Assembly (NCBI GenBank): GCA_026545225.1
Contig: CM048846.1
Location: forward strand, 53,002,270 to 53,066,269
Origin: Cornus controversa
Taxonomy: Eukaryota > Streptophyta > Magnoliopsida > Cornales > Cornaceae
Reading direction: 5' to 3'
DNA length: 64,000 nucleotides
Shown: positions 36,774-50,499 of the stretch, one piece after another
Position numbering within the stretch: the stretch's first letter is position 1
Layout of the letters: each line of letters begins with the position of its first letter
Program-made: the position numbers and the translations under genes
Notes under the pieces: model-generated
Told to the model about the DNA's origin: nothing
Databases searched by the model: none
The model's input: the letters and a program-made list of their open reading frames with translations, nothing else

Positions 36774-38592
36774 CACACCCAAACTTACATATTGCTAGTC
36801 CCTTAGCAATACGATATTACAAAAATGAAACTAACTATATTATATAAAGGTTGAATCATGCTCAGTCATCACTAGATAAAGGGCGATCATCTGTTCATTT
36901 CACAGTTGGCAAATGCAAAAAGTATTACAGAACTATGTGGTCATTAGCAAAAATGGACTTGCACAAGCTATAAATAAACGATGGTCCCCACATAATGGCC
37001 ATTCCAAACAAACATACCAATTCCGACCCCAAAATCCTCTTTGAAAAGTGAACATGCATTCTAACGCGTGGCTTTTGACATATTTGGAGAAGAAAACGAA
37101 CAAATCTGTTTTTAAAAGAAAAACTTATTGAAAACGCTCGCCACAGCCGTTCATTATCACAAAACCTTCATGATTGCTCATGTGCGGATGACCGTGCAAT
37201 GCTTAGCTCTTTTTGCTTTCTTGTAAGCCCATGTAGCGGCATTAGGCCAATGACTCCCAAACCAATTGGCTTTAGGGCATTAGGTGAAGAAACACCCCTC
37301 GGACTTAATAACCGAGCTTACAAGGCGATGAGCGTAAGCCAGCCACCCGCTTATTATTGCTCAACCTTACACACTTGTACGCGAATATTCCCTGCTTTGA
37401 GGCATAGAAATCCGATTTATTGAGTGAGAAGGCTTATTGCAAATTTTTCTCTTTTTTTTTTTTTTTTTACAACAACCGGAAGAACTTATTCTTTAAGTTG
37501 TTCAGATAAAAACAGAAATTTACAAAATTCTCCCTCAGACTTATACCCCATAGTTTAAAATGCATGTGTGCGAATTTGTGCGTTTAAGGACAAATTTAGG
37601 GCAAGAACCATACGTGTTCGTATTTGGACAAAAATGTAGACCGTTCTAGCCTACTATATAGCTTGCAAAAGTGCGGGTATTTACAATGTTAAAGTTCTTA
37701 ACTACCTACTGCATTTACCTCGGACATTTATTCGAATGAACTTCCTTTAAAAAGCAAGACATCATAGCAAGCATGCAAAAATATCAAGAAAACTGCTCTA
37801 CAATGACACTCAATACTAAGACTGAACATTGCATGCATATGCAAGTGGTATAGCATACCGCACCCCCAAACTTATATGCAACATTGTCCTCAATGTTTGG
37901 ACAAGAAGAACAAGGAAAGAAGTTACCGGGATTGCAGAATGCGACAAAAATGGTATTCCACAGTAGCGGTCATCCTACAAATAAGAAAAACCTGCACAGA
38001 ACACCAACTGGATACCACGAGCATTAAAAGGAACAAAAAGTAATTAAAGAGAACATAATGAAATAATTATGCACAAACGGACAATGCCAATATCATTGTA
38101 CATCTAAGGGTCTGAACTGGTGTTTCCCGATTGTCTAAGAGGTCTATGTGATAAGATATTGACTATCCAGGCATGCTACCGTATAGCACGCAAAGGGGCT
38201 GCCTTTCTTTATTACCGCCATACTGTGTTGAAGCAATCTCAACAGTATTGGGAATTTAAACCAGGCGGTAATAAACGGAAGTCATCAACTGAATCGCATA
38301 TAACAATTAGACAAGTGGTACTACATACATAGTCAAAGTATAGAGAACAGAAATATTGACAGAAAGCAAAAATAAGGACAGTAAAGAGAACACATGGGAT
38401 AAAAGAAAAGATAACTGTATTCCATATATATGTAAAATGAGTTCAGTACAAGGCGTACATGCATCTGGAATACTCAAAACTAAAATGAAAGATAGCATGG
38501 CCAACATGGCCTATGAAACATATGGAAAGAAAAATACGGAAAGTAAAACATAAAAGACAAATAAATGCAGCTACTCGAGGGCGGGTGGTGGT
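36774..38592 (-). other. Element interior copy 3 (non-coding)
   Basis: 1819 bp, nearly identical to copy 2. Polypurine-like tract and hairpin from 37861; leader hairpin 38208-38275. Confidence 0.75.
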
Positions 38593-40020
38593 TGATGTGG
38601 TCGGAACTAAATTATATTGTAAGCTTAATTTTACCCTTTTTATCAAAATATAATTTAACCACTCGCAAGAGCACGAATCTTTGTAGATAAGGTTCTATAT
38701 AGAGGGTATCGATCCCACGAGGACTAGTCGCAATTGTCTTAAGGGAAGATTAATTCTACTTTAATTCTAAAAACAGATTTTTGGTTTTGTGTTTAAAAAC
38801 TATTCCATAAATGAAATGACAATAAAATTAAAGAGTAAAGTTGGGAGAGAGAACTAGGGTTGGTTTCCACCACTAACCATTCACATGTTCATAAGTGTAG
38901 CAAGCATGGGATTCTTTAATTAAATGCCTAACAATGTCATTAGGCTTGTGACCTCAATGACATATCAAAAGATCAATGTGTGTGCTAACCTATCATAATC
39001 CATCTTCAACAAGCATAGCTCTTCAACCTAACTAACTACCTACTTACTCTACTCTCTAAGTGAACACTACATGCATCCAAACTACCTTGTCTTGGCATGG
39101 TCTATACAAACTAACATCACACATTCATTTAAACACCATTATCTAGCCATCATTTGCACTTCTTGTGGAATATGCAAATGTTGTGCATTCAAGTGACAAA
39201 ATCTACTCTAAGACAAGAATACATTCCAAATCAAATGAATATATAAAAGAGATGTATTTGTGTACATAATCACTAGGCTAAATAATCAACATTTAATTAC
39301 AAATCCCAAGAGCTACAAAGATGAACAAGTTTACATGGCTAGGGGTTGAAACCAACACCCTAGTAGAAGAGTTAGATGCTCATGGTTGCCTTGCACCCTT
39401 CCATTGATGAAGAGAATGAAGCTTCTTGGTCTGGTTCAGCTCTCCTCTTCCTCTCCCGAAGGTCTCTCCTCTGATATTCTAATGTGTGTTGAGAGATGCT
39501 TGAGATATGTGTGATATGGCCCTTTTTGTGTGCTTTTTGGCTCCTTTTTCTCCTTGGGGCCCATCATATATATATATATATATCAATATATATATCCCTT
39601 GCATCAAGAAGGTCCCCAAAAGTCTTGTTCAAGTCAGACAATCCCCCTAAGTCGTGCAAAAAGGGGGATTTTATTGCAAGTGGGAGAGTAGGTGAGCAAG
39701 TGGGCAAGTGGATTCTGCAGAATCTCGATCAATCGAGATTGGATCTCGATCGATCGAGATTTCGATCAATCGAAATGAGATCTCAATCAATCGAGATTTC
39801 GATTAATCGAGATCAACATCTCGATTGATCGAGATGCCTTTGGCTGCAATTCTGATTTTTCCTCTTCAGCTGTAAATAGCTTCAAACTTTGCTCCATTAA
39901 TCTAATACTTGCAATACATCAAAAACACAAAAATACCGTAAACATATCTCGGTAAACGCAAAAACGGAACTAACATAAGCAATAAAGAGGGTTCAAATGC
40001 ATAGAATTGAACACTTATCA
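38593..40020 (-). repeat. Long LTR A4
   Basis: 1428 bp. The (AT)n tract is 6 bp shorter than in A2 and A3, and a 'gagagtagg' variant is shared with A5. Confidence 0.92.
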
Positions 40021-43000
40021 ACCACCCATGACCACCATTGTTCTTCGATCTTGCTCCTAACATTTCTAATCAAACATCAAAAATTCTATGACACAAATTC
40101 ATTTCAAAGATCTTCAATCATGGTGATATATATACAAACACATACATAAGATCGAATTTGTAGACTGAGTTGTTAAGTTTTGTTGTGAGTCACGGGTACG
40201 AGTTGATCAAAACGACCAGGTTGGTAGTGTCATGTACGTGAAAGCGTACATATCATTTTAGAAATCAGTTTTTTTTTTTTTTATATTTCAAATCATCACA
40301 GGGGAGGTCACTGAAATTATGACAAACCTCAGGATATGTCATTGTATTTTACCGTATTTGAAATATAATGTGATATTATATTGCAAGGGAAAAACTGTCT
40401 TTTCACTCTTAAAATTTATTCCAGATATCGAAAAAATTGATTTAGGGGAGATGAAAGAAATAAAGGTCAAACGATCTCTTCGAGTGTAATTTCACCAAAC
40501 CTCAGAGGAGGTCAGCAAATATAACCCTAAATTAAAGATGTCTATAATATTATTTAATATTAGTTAGGTTATTTTATTTATTGATAATCTAATATTAGGT
40601 TTCATATAACAAATAATTTATTATGTAATATATTGTATTAATATAGTAAAATATGTGAAATAGCATAAATTAGTGTTCATTTTTAACGTAAGTGGATAAA
40701 TTTCATGTAATGAAATACACAAAAATATAATAATATTATTTATATATTACATATGTATTATATATTTTATTACTTATATTTTGAAAAAAAACACATTAAA
40801 ATTTTATAGATTTCATTGTAATCTAATATATTAACTATATATTTCTCATAAACAAATTGTGTCAAAAATAATATAAATTATATTATTTAATAAAATGAAT
40901 ATTTATCGAATACTATAAAATATATTATTTAATTTTATTTAGGTTATCTTATTTATTATTGATCATATAATATTAGGTTTCATATAATGAATAATTTTTT
41001 ATGTAATATATTGTATTCCTATAGTTTAATATGTGAAATATCATAACTTTTTGTTATTATATAATATAACATTATCTATTATTTTTATACTGTACATTTT
41101 AAATTCAAATGGCAACTAAATTTAAATTGTATTATATATTTTATTTTTTATATTCTGAAAAATATTTAATTAAAATTTCATAGTTATCATTGTTATATAA
41201 TATATTAACTATATATTTATCATAAATGAATGGAACTATCATAAATTATTTTCATTTCTAATGTAAGTGGTCTAATATTATGTAAAGAAATACAAAAAAA
41301 TATAATATTATAATTTATATCTTACATGATTTGTTGTTATTCCATATGAATTGTGTTGAAAATATAATTGATATTACATAAGTATATAAAATATAATGTA
41401 TAATGTCATAAATAATTTAACTTATTATTGTAGAAATAATCTTATGTGTTTATGGTATATCATACTATGTAAATTTTCAATAGTATGTAATTAAAATTTT
41501 AAATATCACATATTTATTAATAAATTAATTTAAAATATTTTTTCTTATTTCATTAAAAATATAATATAAATTACGTAGTTAGTAATATATTCAATTTTAT
41601 AAATTATTATTTATTTTAATATAATATATTAAATTATATAATATAACATTATCTATTAGTTATAACAATATACTGTACATTTTAACTTTTAGTGGCAACT
41701 AAATATAAATTATATTATATACATTTTATTTATATTTTGAATTTTTTTAAATTAAAACCCCATTGTTATATAAATTATTAACTATATGTTAATCATAAAT
41801 TAATGCATACTTAAAAAATATTATTTATATTACTTAGAAATATAAACATTTATTATTAATATAAAATAAATTATTCATTGCGCACTAGACTATAATATTA
41901 TTTAATATTAATTAGATTATTTTATTTATTGATCATATAATATTTGGTTTCATATAATGAATAATTTATTATGTAAAATATTGTATTAATATAGTTTAAT
42001 ATGTGACATATAATAAATTATTATTATTACATAGTATAACATGATCTATTATCTATAAAATTATACTTTACATTTTAACTTATAATGGCAACTAAATATA
42101 AGTTATATTATATATTTTAAAAAATATTTAATTACAATTTCATAGTTATCATTGTTATATAATATTTCAACTATATATTTATCATAAATTAATGGTTTCA
42201 GAAATAATATAAATATTTATTTTTAATATCAAATATATTATTAATTATACATACTGACTATAATATTATTTAATATTACTTGCATTGTTTTATTTAATTA
42301 TTATATAATGTTAGGTTTCATATAACGAATAATTTATTATGTAATATACTGTGTTAATATAGGTTAATATGTGAAATATCATAAATTATTGTTCATTTTT
42401 AATGTAATTGGTTAAACATTATGTAATGAAATACACAAAAATATAATATCTTACAAATTTATTATATATTTTATTACTTATATTTTAAAAAATATTTCAT
42501 TCAAATTTCATAGTTTTCATTGTTATCTAATATAATAACTATAAATTTATCAGAAACAAATTTTGTCATAAATAATATAAATTATATTATTTAACAATTG
42601 AATATTTAAAATATATTATTTATTATACATACTACATTATAATATTATTTAATTTTAATTAGGTTGTCTTATTTATTGATGATATAATATTAGGTTTCAT
42701 ATAACGAATAATTTATTATGTAATAAATTATATTGCATTAATATAGTTTAATATGTGATATATCATAACTTATTATTCATTTTCAATATAATTGGTCAAA
42801 TAGTATGTATTATTATGTACTAGTTTTATAAGTTCTTTATGCATAGTAGATTAATTATATTTATGCAAATTCTTAATAGATAAATTTTCATAGTTATCAT
42901 AAATTAAAGATGTCTATAATATATTTAATATTAATTAGGTTATTTTATTTATTGATGATACAATATTAGGCTTCATATAACGAATAATTTTGTATGTAAC

Positions 43001-44477
43001 ATATTGTATTAGTATAGTTTAATATGTGAAATATCATAAATTATTGTTATTATATAACATTATCTATTAGCTATACAATTATACTGCAAATTATAACTTA
43101 CAATGACAACTAATTATAAATTATATTATAATTTTATTTTCTATATTTTGAAAAATATTTAATTAAAATTTCATAGTTATCATAAATTAAAGATGTCTAT
43201 AATATTATTTAATATTAATTAGGTTATTTTATTTATTGATGATATAATATTATGTTTCATATAAAAAATAATTTATTATGTAATATAGTGTGTTAATATA
43301 GTTTAATATGTGAAATATCATAAATTATTGTTCATTTTTAATGTAATTGGTTAAACATTATGTAATGAAATACACAACAAATTTAATATAATTATTTATA
43401 TCTTACATATTTATTATATATTTTATTACCTATATTTTCAAAAATATTTCATTCAAATTTCATAGTTTTCACTGTTATCTAATATATTAACTATAAATTT
43501 ATCATAAACAAATTGTGTCATAAATAATATAAATTATATTATTTAAAAATTAAATATTTAAAATATATTATTTATTATACATACTACATTATAATATTAT
43601 TTAATTTTAATTAGGTTATCTTATTTATTATTGATCATATAATATTAGGTTTTCAAAAAGACACCCATTCCTAGAGAAATCATGCGACAATCAGAATCGT
43701 ACTTTACTTTTTTGCCAAATTCGATTGTCTGGACCTCCAAAAGAAACAAATAGCATGTCGATCCAAAATTCATATCGTTTCATCTGAGTCATTTTCATCC
43801 AATTTTGTTTGAGTCTTTCTGATTCGAAAAGAGAAATTTCTAGCAGAAATCATACACGATCACAAGTGTATGGTGCTTTTTGCCAAATTCGACCATTTGG
43901 ACCTCAAAAAAAAAAAAAACGAGTATGCCGACAACGATTTTCAACCAGTTTCATTTGAGTCATTTTCATGGTCCATGAGGCCCATGCGCATGCTTGCCCA
44001 AATTTTAATGTTAAAGGATCTCTAAGGGCATTTTAGTCATTTCATTTTATATCCTAAATTGCATGTGTTTGCATACTAATTTAAATATGTTTGCATTGCT
44101 GCATTAATACATTATGTTAATTGATTCTCAATTATAATTGCTTTCATATATTTGAACTAACAGTATTTGAAAGACATTTTTGTCATTTCAATGCTTTTGT
44201 AGGAGAGTGACACATGGCATCTCTCAACCATAAATTCTAGAATGTTGTAGCACCTAAGAATGCCTTTTATGTCCCCTGTTATTATAGTCTCTCAATTCTC
44301 ATGATTTTGAATTTAAAGGGCCGCAAAGTCATTTTACTTGTGACCCAATCATTGGCATGCTTTTTGAATCACTAAAGGACAAAACATTGTTGTCACTCTC
44401 ATCCATTATGCTTTTTGGACCGTTTAAATATTTTGAAGTCACATGATATATAAATATGTTGAGAATTATATATAGGG

Positions 44478-44515
<38 letters not shown>

Positions 44516-46933
44516 AGAGAGAGAGAGAGAGAGATGGGGCATCAATTAGTTTAGGGTTTTGCCATTGAAGTGATCTGATCTTGAGCTGTGAGAGAGAAAT
44601 CACCACTGTACATCACCACGTTGAAGGTTCAAAGGAGAAGAAGGATCTGAAGCTACTAGGAGTCTGTCTTCTATCTCATTCAGAATATGTCCAAGTTTCT
44701 CCTAAATTGTTAGTATTATATGAGCTCCACTTTATTTTCATGCTTGATTAAGGTAATAAACTTATTCTCTATTCAATTTCAGTAAAACTACACGTTTAGT
44801 ATGTATTTGGTATGAACAACTTTAAGCTTCGAATTAAACACATATGCAGTGTTGATGTTAGTTTGAGCAACTTTATACTCATTTGTTTGATTTAGGTCTG
44901 TTTGGTTGAATGTTAATTTTAGTTTTCCCAAAATTGATTGTTGAAACCCTAATTTTCTACACTCTCACAGGCACGTGTTTAGTTTGAATATTCTACTCTC
45001 ACAGGGGAACATTTAATTTGAATACTCTACACTCACAGGTGCACGTTAAAGCTTAATATTTTACACTCTCACAGGTGCACATACATACATATGTGACTGA
45101 AATTTTCTCTGATTCTGAAATGGTTGCATTCTATAGTTGCTCTTAGAGTTTAATATGTGACTGAAATTTCTTCATTTGACAAGTTCTATTGTGTGCCCCT
45201 CTTTTCTTTTTTGTTGTCATTTACTAATCTAGGTTATCCTTTTAGTGCTTTGCAAGTATAAATCATGATTTATCTCACAGTTTTTGCTTTATAAGAGATG
45301 ATATTAAAATCTCCTTCCATTTGTTTTCATTGAATCATGCCTTAAGAATTCAGTCCATTATCATCTTGCTGAATCTGTTGATGTGTATCTCCTGTAGAGT
45401 AAACAGTTCTATGCTCGTTGTATTGAAGTCATTTGATTCTATATTGTCAATTCAACTTTGTCTTGTGATTAATGTTCCTGAAATTAATCTCTATGCATGA
45501 TTTGAAGCATTTATGTGATATACTATCTGTTTGTCTCATTTGAATCACAAAGAGCTTGATAGAGTGATTGAAACTGTGTTTAAGGTGTTATCAGGTTCAT
45601 AGTTATATAAACATATCCTCAGACTCAGTCCTGTTGATGCGCACTACACACTACATTCTTATTTTTATATTTCAATTTACTTTAAGTTATTGCATGTAAA
45701 TAAGCAAAGTACCCCCCATTTGAATTCAATAAAAATAGTTTCAAAATCAAATTCCAAGTAAATCAAAATCTGATTTTTCAGTTTTAGTACAAAATGAATT
45801 TTCACAGCTTTGAGATAAAATTTCATCGTGAAAAATGAAAGAACAAATCAAGTCATTTGGGGCTGAGAAAATTCATATGATCATGATAAATCATGGGGTA
45901 CAATTACCGGGACTTTTATGTCAAGATTCATTGAAAAACTCATTACTACGTTTTTGTCCCTAGAATCCAACAAATAGCCAAATTTTGATAGAAAACAGTT
46001 ATTTTTTTATGTATGAAATGTATGAAGGATCTTAAGATCATTTTAGGATATAGAGCCTCAAAATTTTAATCATCAAGGAGTTTACAAGAATATCCTAACT
46101 CTTACGTATTGGAAAATGATATGATTGAGAATCGGTTTCTTGATTGGTGTTTCAAACGTCTTCCAATGTCTTCGGTTCTTTTGGTAAACGTCTTCAACTT
46201 TCTTTTGTGCTTTTGATCATCTGTTTCTTATAGCTATCATTCTTGATATAGACACATTAAAAGAACATGATACAATTTGTTATCATCAAAATATTTACAA
46301 CAAGCTTGGATAACAGTCATAATGCTAACACGTAGGATTACGACCTAATTTGGACAACATAATGGCTACGGGTTATGATTTTTTTAAGTTTGAAAAGTGT
46401 ATGTTCAATGTGTATTTTGAAAAACTATAGCCTTGAAGACGTATTTGGATAATCTATGTATTATTGACATATATAGTGCAATATGTTAAAATAATGGATT
46501 AATTACCAATACTAAAATTTTGAGAAACCTCATAATGGCCTTGTGAGTATGATTTTGGCATTACGACGACATGACAACTAAGATGCACATTGTATGCCCT
46601 TCATAGCATTGAATGAGTTGTATTCGACAATTGTTATCGATGAATTTTGTGTCAGTTAAATACTTTAAATACACATATAGTGAATGCTTGTATTATTCAT
46701 TTCATGAGATGAATCAAGTTTGTATTTTTGATCAACTATGTAATGTAATTTGTATATGTGTGATGAGTGTCCATGCATATGTGATATAAATCACATATAT
46801 TGCATTATCATAATAGTGATAGAGGATAGACTCTCTATCTAAGAAGAATAAAATTGAATCATGATAAGTTAAAAAAATTGTGATACCTGTCATAGCAATT
46901 TACTCCTTATCAAATGTTACGATGAATGACTCT
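40021..46933. repeat. Array spacer copy 4
   Basis: 6913 bp. AT-rich block 40531-43651, microsatellite 44480-44534, minisatellite 44955-45081. T at 40914. Longer poly-T near 40269. Nothing coding recognised. Confidence 0.85.
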
Positions 46934-47252
46934 TGATGTGGTCGGAACTAAATTATATTGTAAGCTTAATTTTGTCCTTTTTATCAAAATATAATTTAAC
47001 CACTCTCAAGAGCATGAATCTTTGTAGATAAGGTTCTATATAGAGGGTATCGATCCCACGAGGACTAGTCGAAATTGTCTTAAAGGAAGATTAATTCTAC
47101 TTTAATTCTAAAAACAGGTTTGCTCCATTTACTCTAATACCTGCAATACATCAAAAACACAAAAATACCGTAAACATATCTCGGTAAACGCAAAAATGGA
47201 ACTAACATAAGCAATAAAGAGGGTTCAAATGCATAGAATTGAACACTTATCA
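46934..47252 (-). repeat. Short LTR B4
   Basis: 319 bp, matching B3 including T at 46975. Confidence 0.88.
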
Positions 47253-49071
47253 CACACCCAAACTTACATATTGCTAGTCCCTTAGCAATACGATATTACA
47301 AAAATGAAACTAACTATATTATATAAAGGTTGAATCATGCTCAGTCATCACTAGATAAAGGGCGATCATCTGTTCATTTCACAGTTGGCAAATGCAAAAA
47401 GTATTACAGAACTATGTGGTCATTAGCAAAAATGGACTTGCACAAGCTATAAATAAACGATGGTCCCCACATAATGGCCATTCCAAACAAACATACCAAT
47501 TCCGACCCCAAAATCCTCTTTGAAAAGTGAACATGCATTCTAACGCGTGGCTTTTGACATATTTGGAGAAGAAAACGAACAAATCTGTTTTTAAAAGAAA
47601 AACTTATTGAAAACGCTCGCCACAGCCGTTCATTATCACAAAACCTTCATGATTGCTCATGTGCGGATGACCGTGCAATGCTTAGCTCTTTTTGCTTTCT
47701 TGTAAGCCCATGTAGCGGCATTAGGCCAATGACTCCCAAACCAATTGGCTTTAGGGCATTAGGTGAAGAAACACCCCTCGGACTTAATAACCGAGCTTAC
47801 AAGGCGATGAGCGTAAGCCAGCCACCCGCTTATTATTGCTCAACCTTACACACTTGTACGCGAATATTCCCTGCTTTGAGGCATAGAAATCCGATTTATT
47901 GAGTGAGAAGGCTTATTGCAAATTTTTCTCTTTTTTTTTTTTTTTTTACAACAACCGGAAGAACTTATTCTTTAAGTTGTTCAGATAAAAACAGAAATTT
48001 ACAAAATTCTCCCTCAGACTTATACCCCATAGTTTAAAATGCATGTGTGCGAATTTGTGCGTTTAAGGACAAATTTAGGGCAAGAACCATACGTGTTCGT
48101 ATTTGGACAAAAATGTAGACCGTTCTAGCCTACTATATAGCTTGCAAAAGTGCGGGTATTTACAATGTTAAAGTTCTTAACTACCTACTGCATTTACCTC
48201 GGACATTTATTCGAATGAACTTCCTTTAAAAAGCAAGACATCATAGCAAGCATGCAAAAATATCAAGAAAACTGCTCTACAATGACACTCAATACTAAGA
48301 CTGAACATTGCATGCATATGCAAGTGGTATAGCATACCGCACCCCCAAACTTATATGCAACATTGTCCTCAATGTTTGGACAAGAAGAACAAGGAAAGAA
48401 GTTACCGGGATTGCAGAATGCGACAAAAATGGTATTCCACAGTAGCGGTCATCCTACAAATAAGAAAAACCTGCACAGAACACCAACTGGATACCACGAG
48501 CATTAAAAGGAACAAAAAGTAATTAAAGAGAACATAATGAAATAATTATGCACAAACGGACAATGCCAATATCATTGTACATCTAAGGGTCTGAACTGGT
48601 GTTTCCCGATTGTCTAAGAGGTCTATGTGATAAGATATTGACTATCCAGGCATGCTACCGTATAGCACGCAAAGGGGCTGCCTTTCTTTATTACCGCCAT
48701 ACTGTGTTGAAGCAATCTCAACAGTATTGGGAATTTAAACCAGGCGGTAATAAACGGAAGTCATCAACTGAATCGCATATAACAATTAGACAAGTGGTAC
48801 TACATACATAGTCAAAGTATAGAGAACAGAAATATTGACAGAAAGCAAAAATAAGGACAGTAAAGAGAACACATGGGATAAAAGAAAAGATAACTGTATT
48901 CCATATATATGTAAAATGAGTTCAGTACAAGGCGTACATGCATCTGGAATACTCAAAACTAAAATGAAAGATAGCATGGCCAACATGGCCTATGAAACAT
49001 ATGGAAAGAAAAATACGGAAAGTAAAACATAAAAGACAAATAAATGCAGCTACTCGAGGGCGGGTGGTGGT
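47253..49071 (-). other. Element interior copy 4 (non-coding)
   Basis: 1819 bp. Polypurine-like tract and hairpin from 48340; leader hairpin 48687-48754. No frame of note. Confidence 0.75.
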
Positions 49072-50499
49072 TGATGTGGTCGGAACTAAATTATATTGTA
49101 AGCTTAATTTTACCCTTTTTATCAAAATATAATTTAACCACTCGCAAGAGCACGAATCTTTGTAGATAAGGTTCTATATAGAGGGTATCGATCCCACGAG
49201 GACTAGTCGCAATTGTCTTAAGGGAAGATTAATTCTACTTTAATTCTAAAAACAGATTTTTGGTTTTGTGTTTAAAAACTATTCCATAAATGAAATGACA
49301 ATAAAATTAAAGAGTAAAGTTGGGAGAGAGAACTAGGGTTGGTTTCCACCACTAACCATTCACATGTTCATAAGTGTAGCAAGCATGGGATTCTTTAATT
49401 AAATGCCTAACAATGTCATTAGGCTTGTGACCTCAATGACATATCAAAAGATCAATGTGTGTGCTAACCTATCATAATCCATCTTCAACAAGCATAGCTC
49501 TTCAACCTAACTAACTACCTACTTACTCTACTCTCTAAGTGAACACTACATGCATCCAAACTACCTTGTCTTGGCATGGTCTATACAAACTAACATCACA
49601 CATTCATTTAAACACCATTATCTAGCCATCATTTGCACTTCTTGTGGAATATGCAAATGTTGTGCATTCAAGTGACAAAATCTACTCTAAGACAAGAATA
49701 CATTCCAAATCAAATGAATATATAAAAGAGATGTATTTGTGTACATAATCACTAGGCTAAATAATCAACATTTAATTACAAATCCCAAGAGCTACAAAGA
49801 TGAACAAGTTTACATGGCTAGGGGTTGAAACCAACACCCTAGTAGAAGAGTTAGATGCTCATGGTTGCCTTGCACCCTTCCATTGATGAAGAGAATGAAG
49901 CTTCTTGGTCTGGTTCAGCTCTCCTCTTCCTCTCCCGAAGGTCTCTCCTCTGATATTCTAATGTGTGTTGAGAGATGCTTGAGATATGTGTGATATGGCC
50001 CTTTTTGTGTGCTTTTTGGCTCCTTTTTCTCCTTGGGGCCCATCATATATATATATATATATCAATATATATATCCCTTGCATCAAGAAGGTCCCCAAAA
50101 GTCTTGTTCAAGTCAGACAATCCCCCTAAGTCGTGCAAAAAGGGGGATTTTATTGCAAGTGGGAGAGTAGGTGAGCAAGTGGGCAAGTGGATTCTGCAGA
50201 ATCTCGATCAATCGAGATTGGATCTCGATCGATCGAGATTTCGATCAATCGAAATGAGATCTCAATCAATCGAGATTTCGATTAATCGAGATCAACATCT
50301 CGATTGATCGAGATGCCTTTGGCTGCAATTCTGATTTTTCCTCTTCAGCTGTAAATAGCTTCAAACTTTGCTCCATTAATCTAATACTTGCAATACATCA
50401 AAAACACAAAAATACCGTAAACATATCTCGGTAAACGCAAAAACGGAACTAACATAAGCAATAAAGAGGGTTCAAATGCATAGAATTGAACACTTATCA
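49072..50499 (-). repeat. Long LTR A5
   Basis: 1428 bp, matching A4. Confidence 0.92.

Larger units (their letters stand above)
28113..38592. repeat. Tandem array unit 3
   Basis: Complete 10480-bp unit. The 8-bp shortening against unit 2 lies in the (AT)n/(AG)n microsatellite near 34003-34055. It carries G at 30437 like unit 1 (units 2, 4 and 5 have T), and T at 36496 in LTR B like unit 4 (units 1, 2 and 5 have C). Its variants are therefore a mosaic of its neighbours. Confidence 0.94.
36455..40020 (-). mobile_element. Non-autonomous LTR element copy 3
   Basis: LTR B3 (36455-36773), interior 36774-38592, LTR A4 (38593-40020). Same structure as copy 2. It shares T at 36496 and the shorter LTR A with copy 4, suggesting these two are the most recently duplicated pair. 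Confidence 0.86.
38593..49071. repeat. Tandem array unit 4
   Basis: Complete 10479-bp unit. Its LTR A4 is 1428 bp: the (AT)n tract is 6 bp shorter than in A2 and A3. It also has 'gggagagtagg' where A1-A3 have 'gggagagcagg'; A5 shares both changes. The poly-T run near 40269 is longer by a few bases than in units 1-3. Confidence 0.94.
46934..50499 (-). mobile_element. Non-autonomous LTR element copy 4
   Basis: LTR B4 (46934-47252), interior 47253-49071, LTR A5 (49072-50499). Same structure and same private variants as copy 3. Confidence 0.86.
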
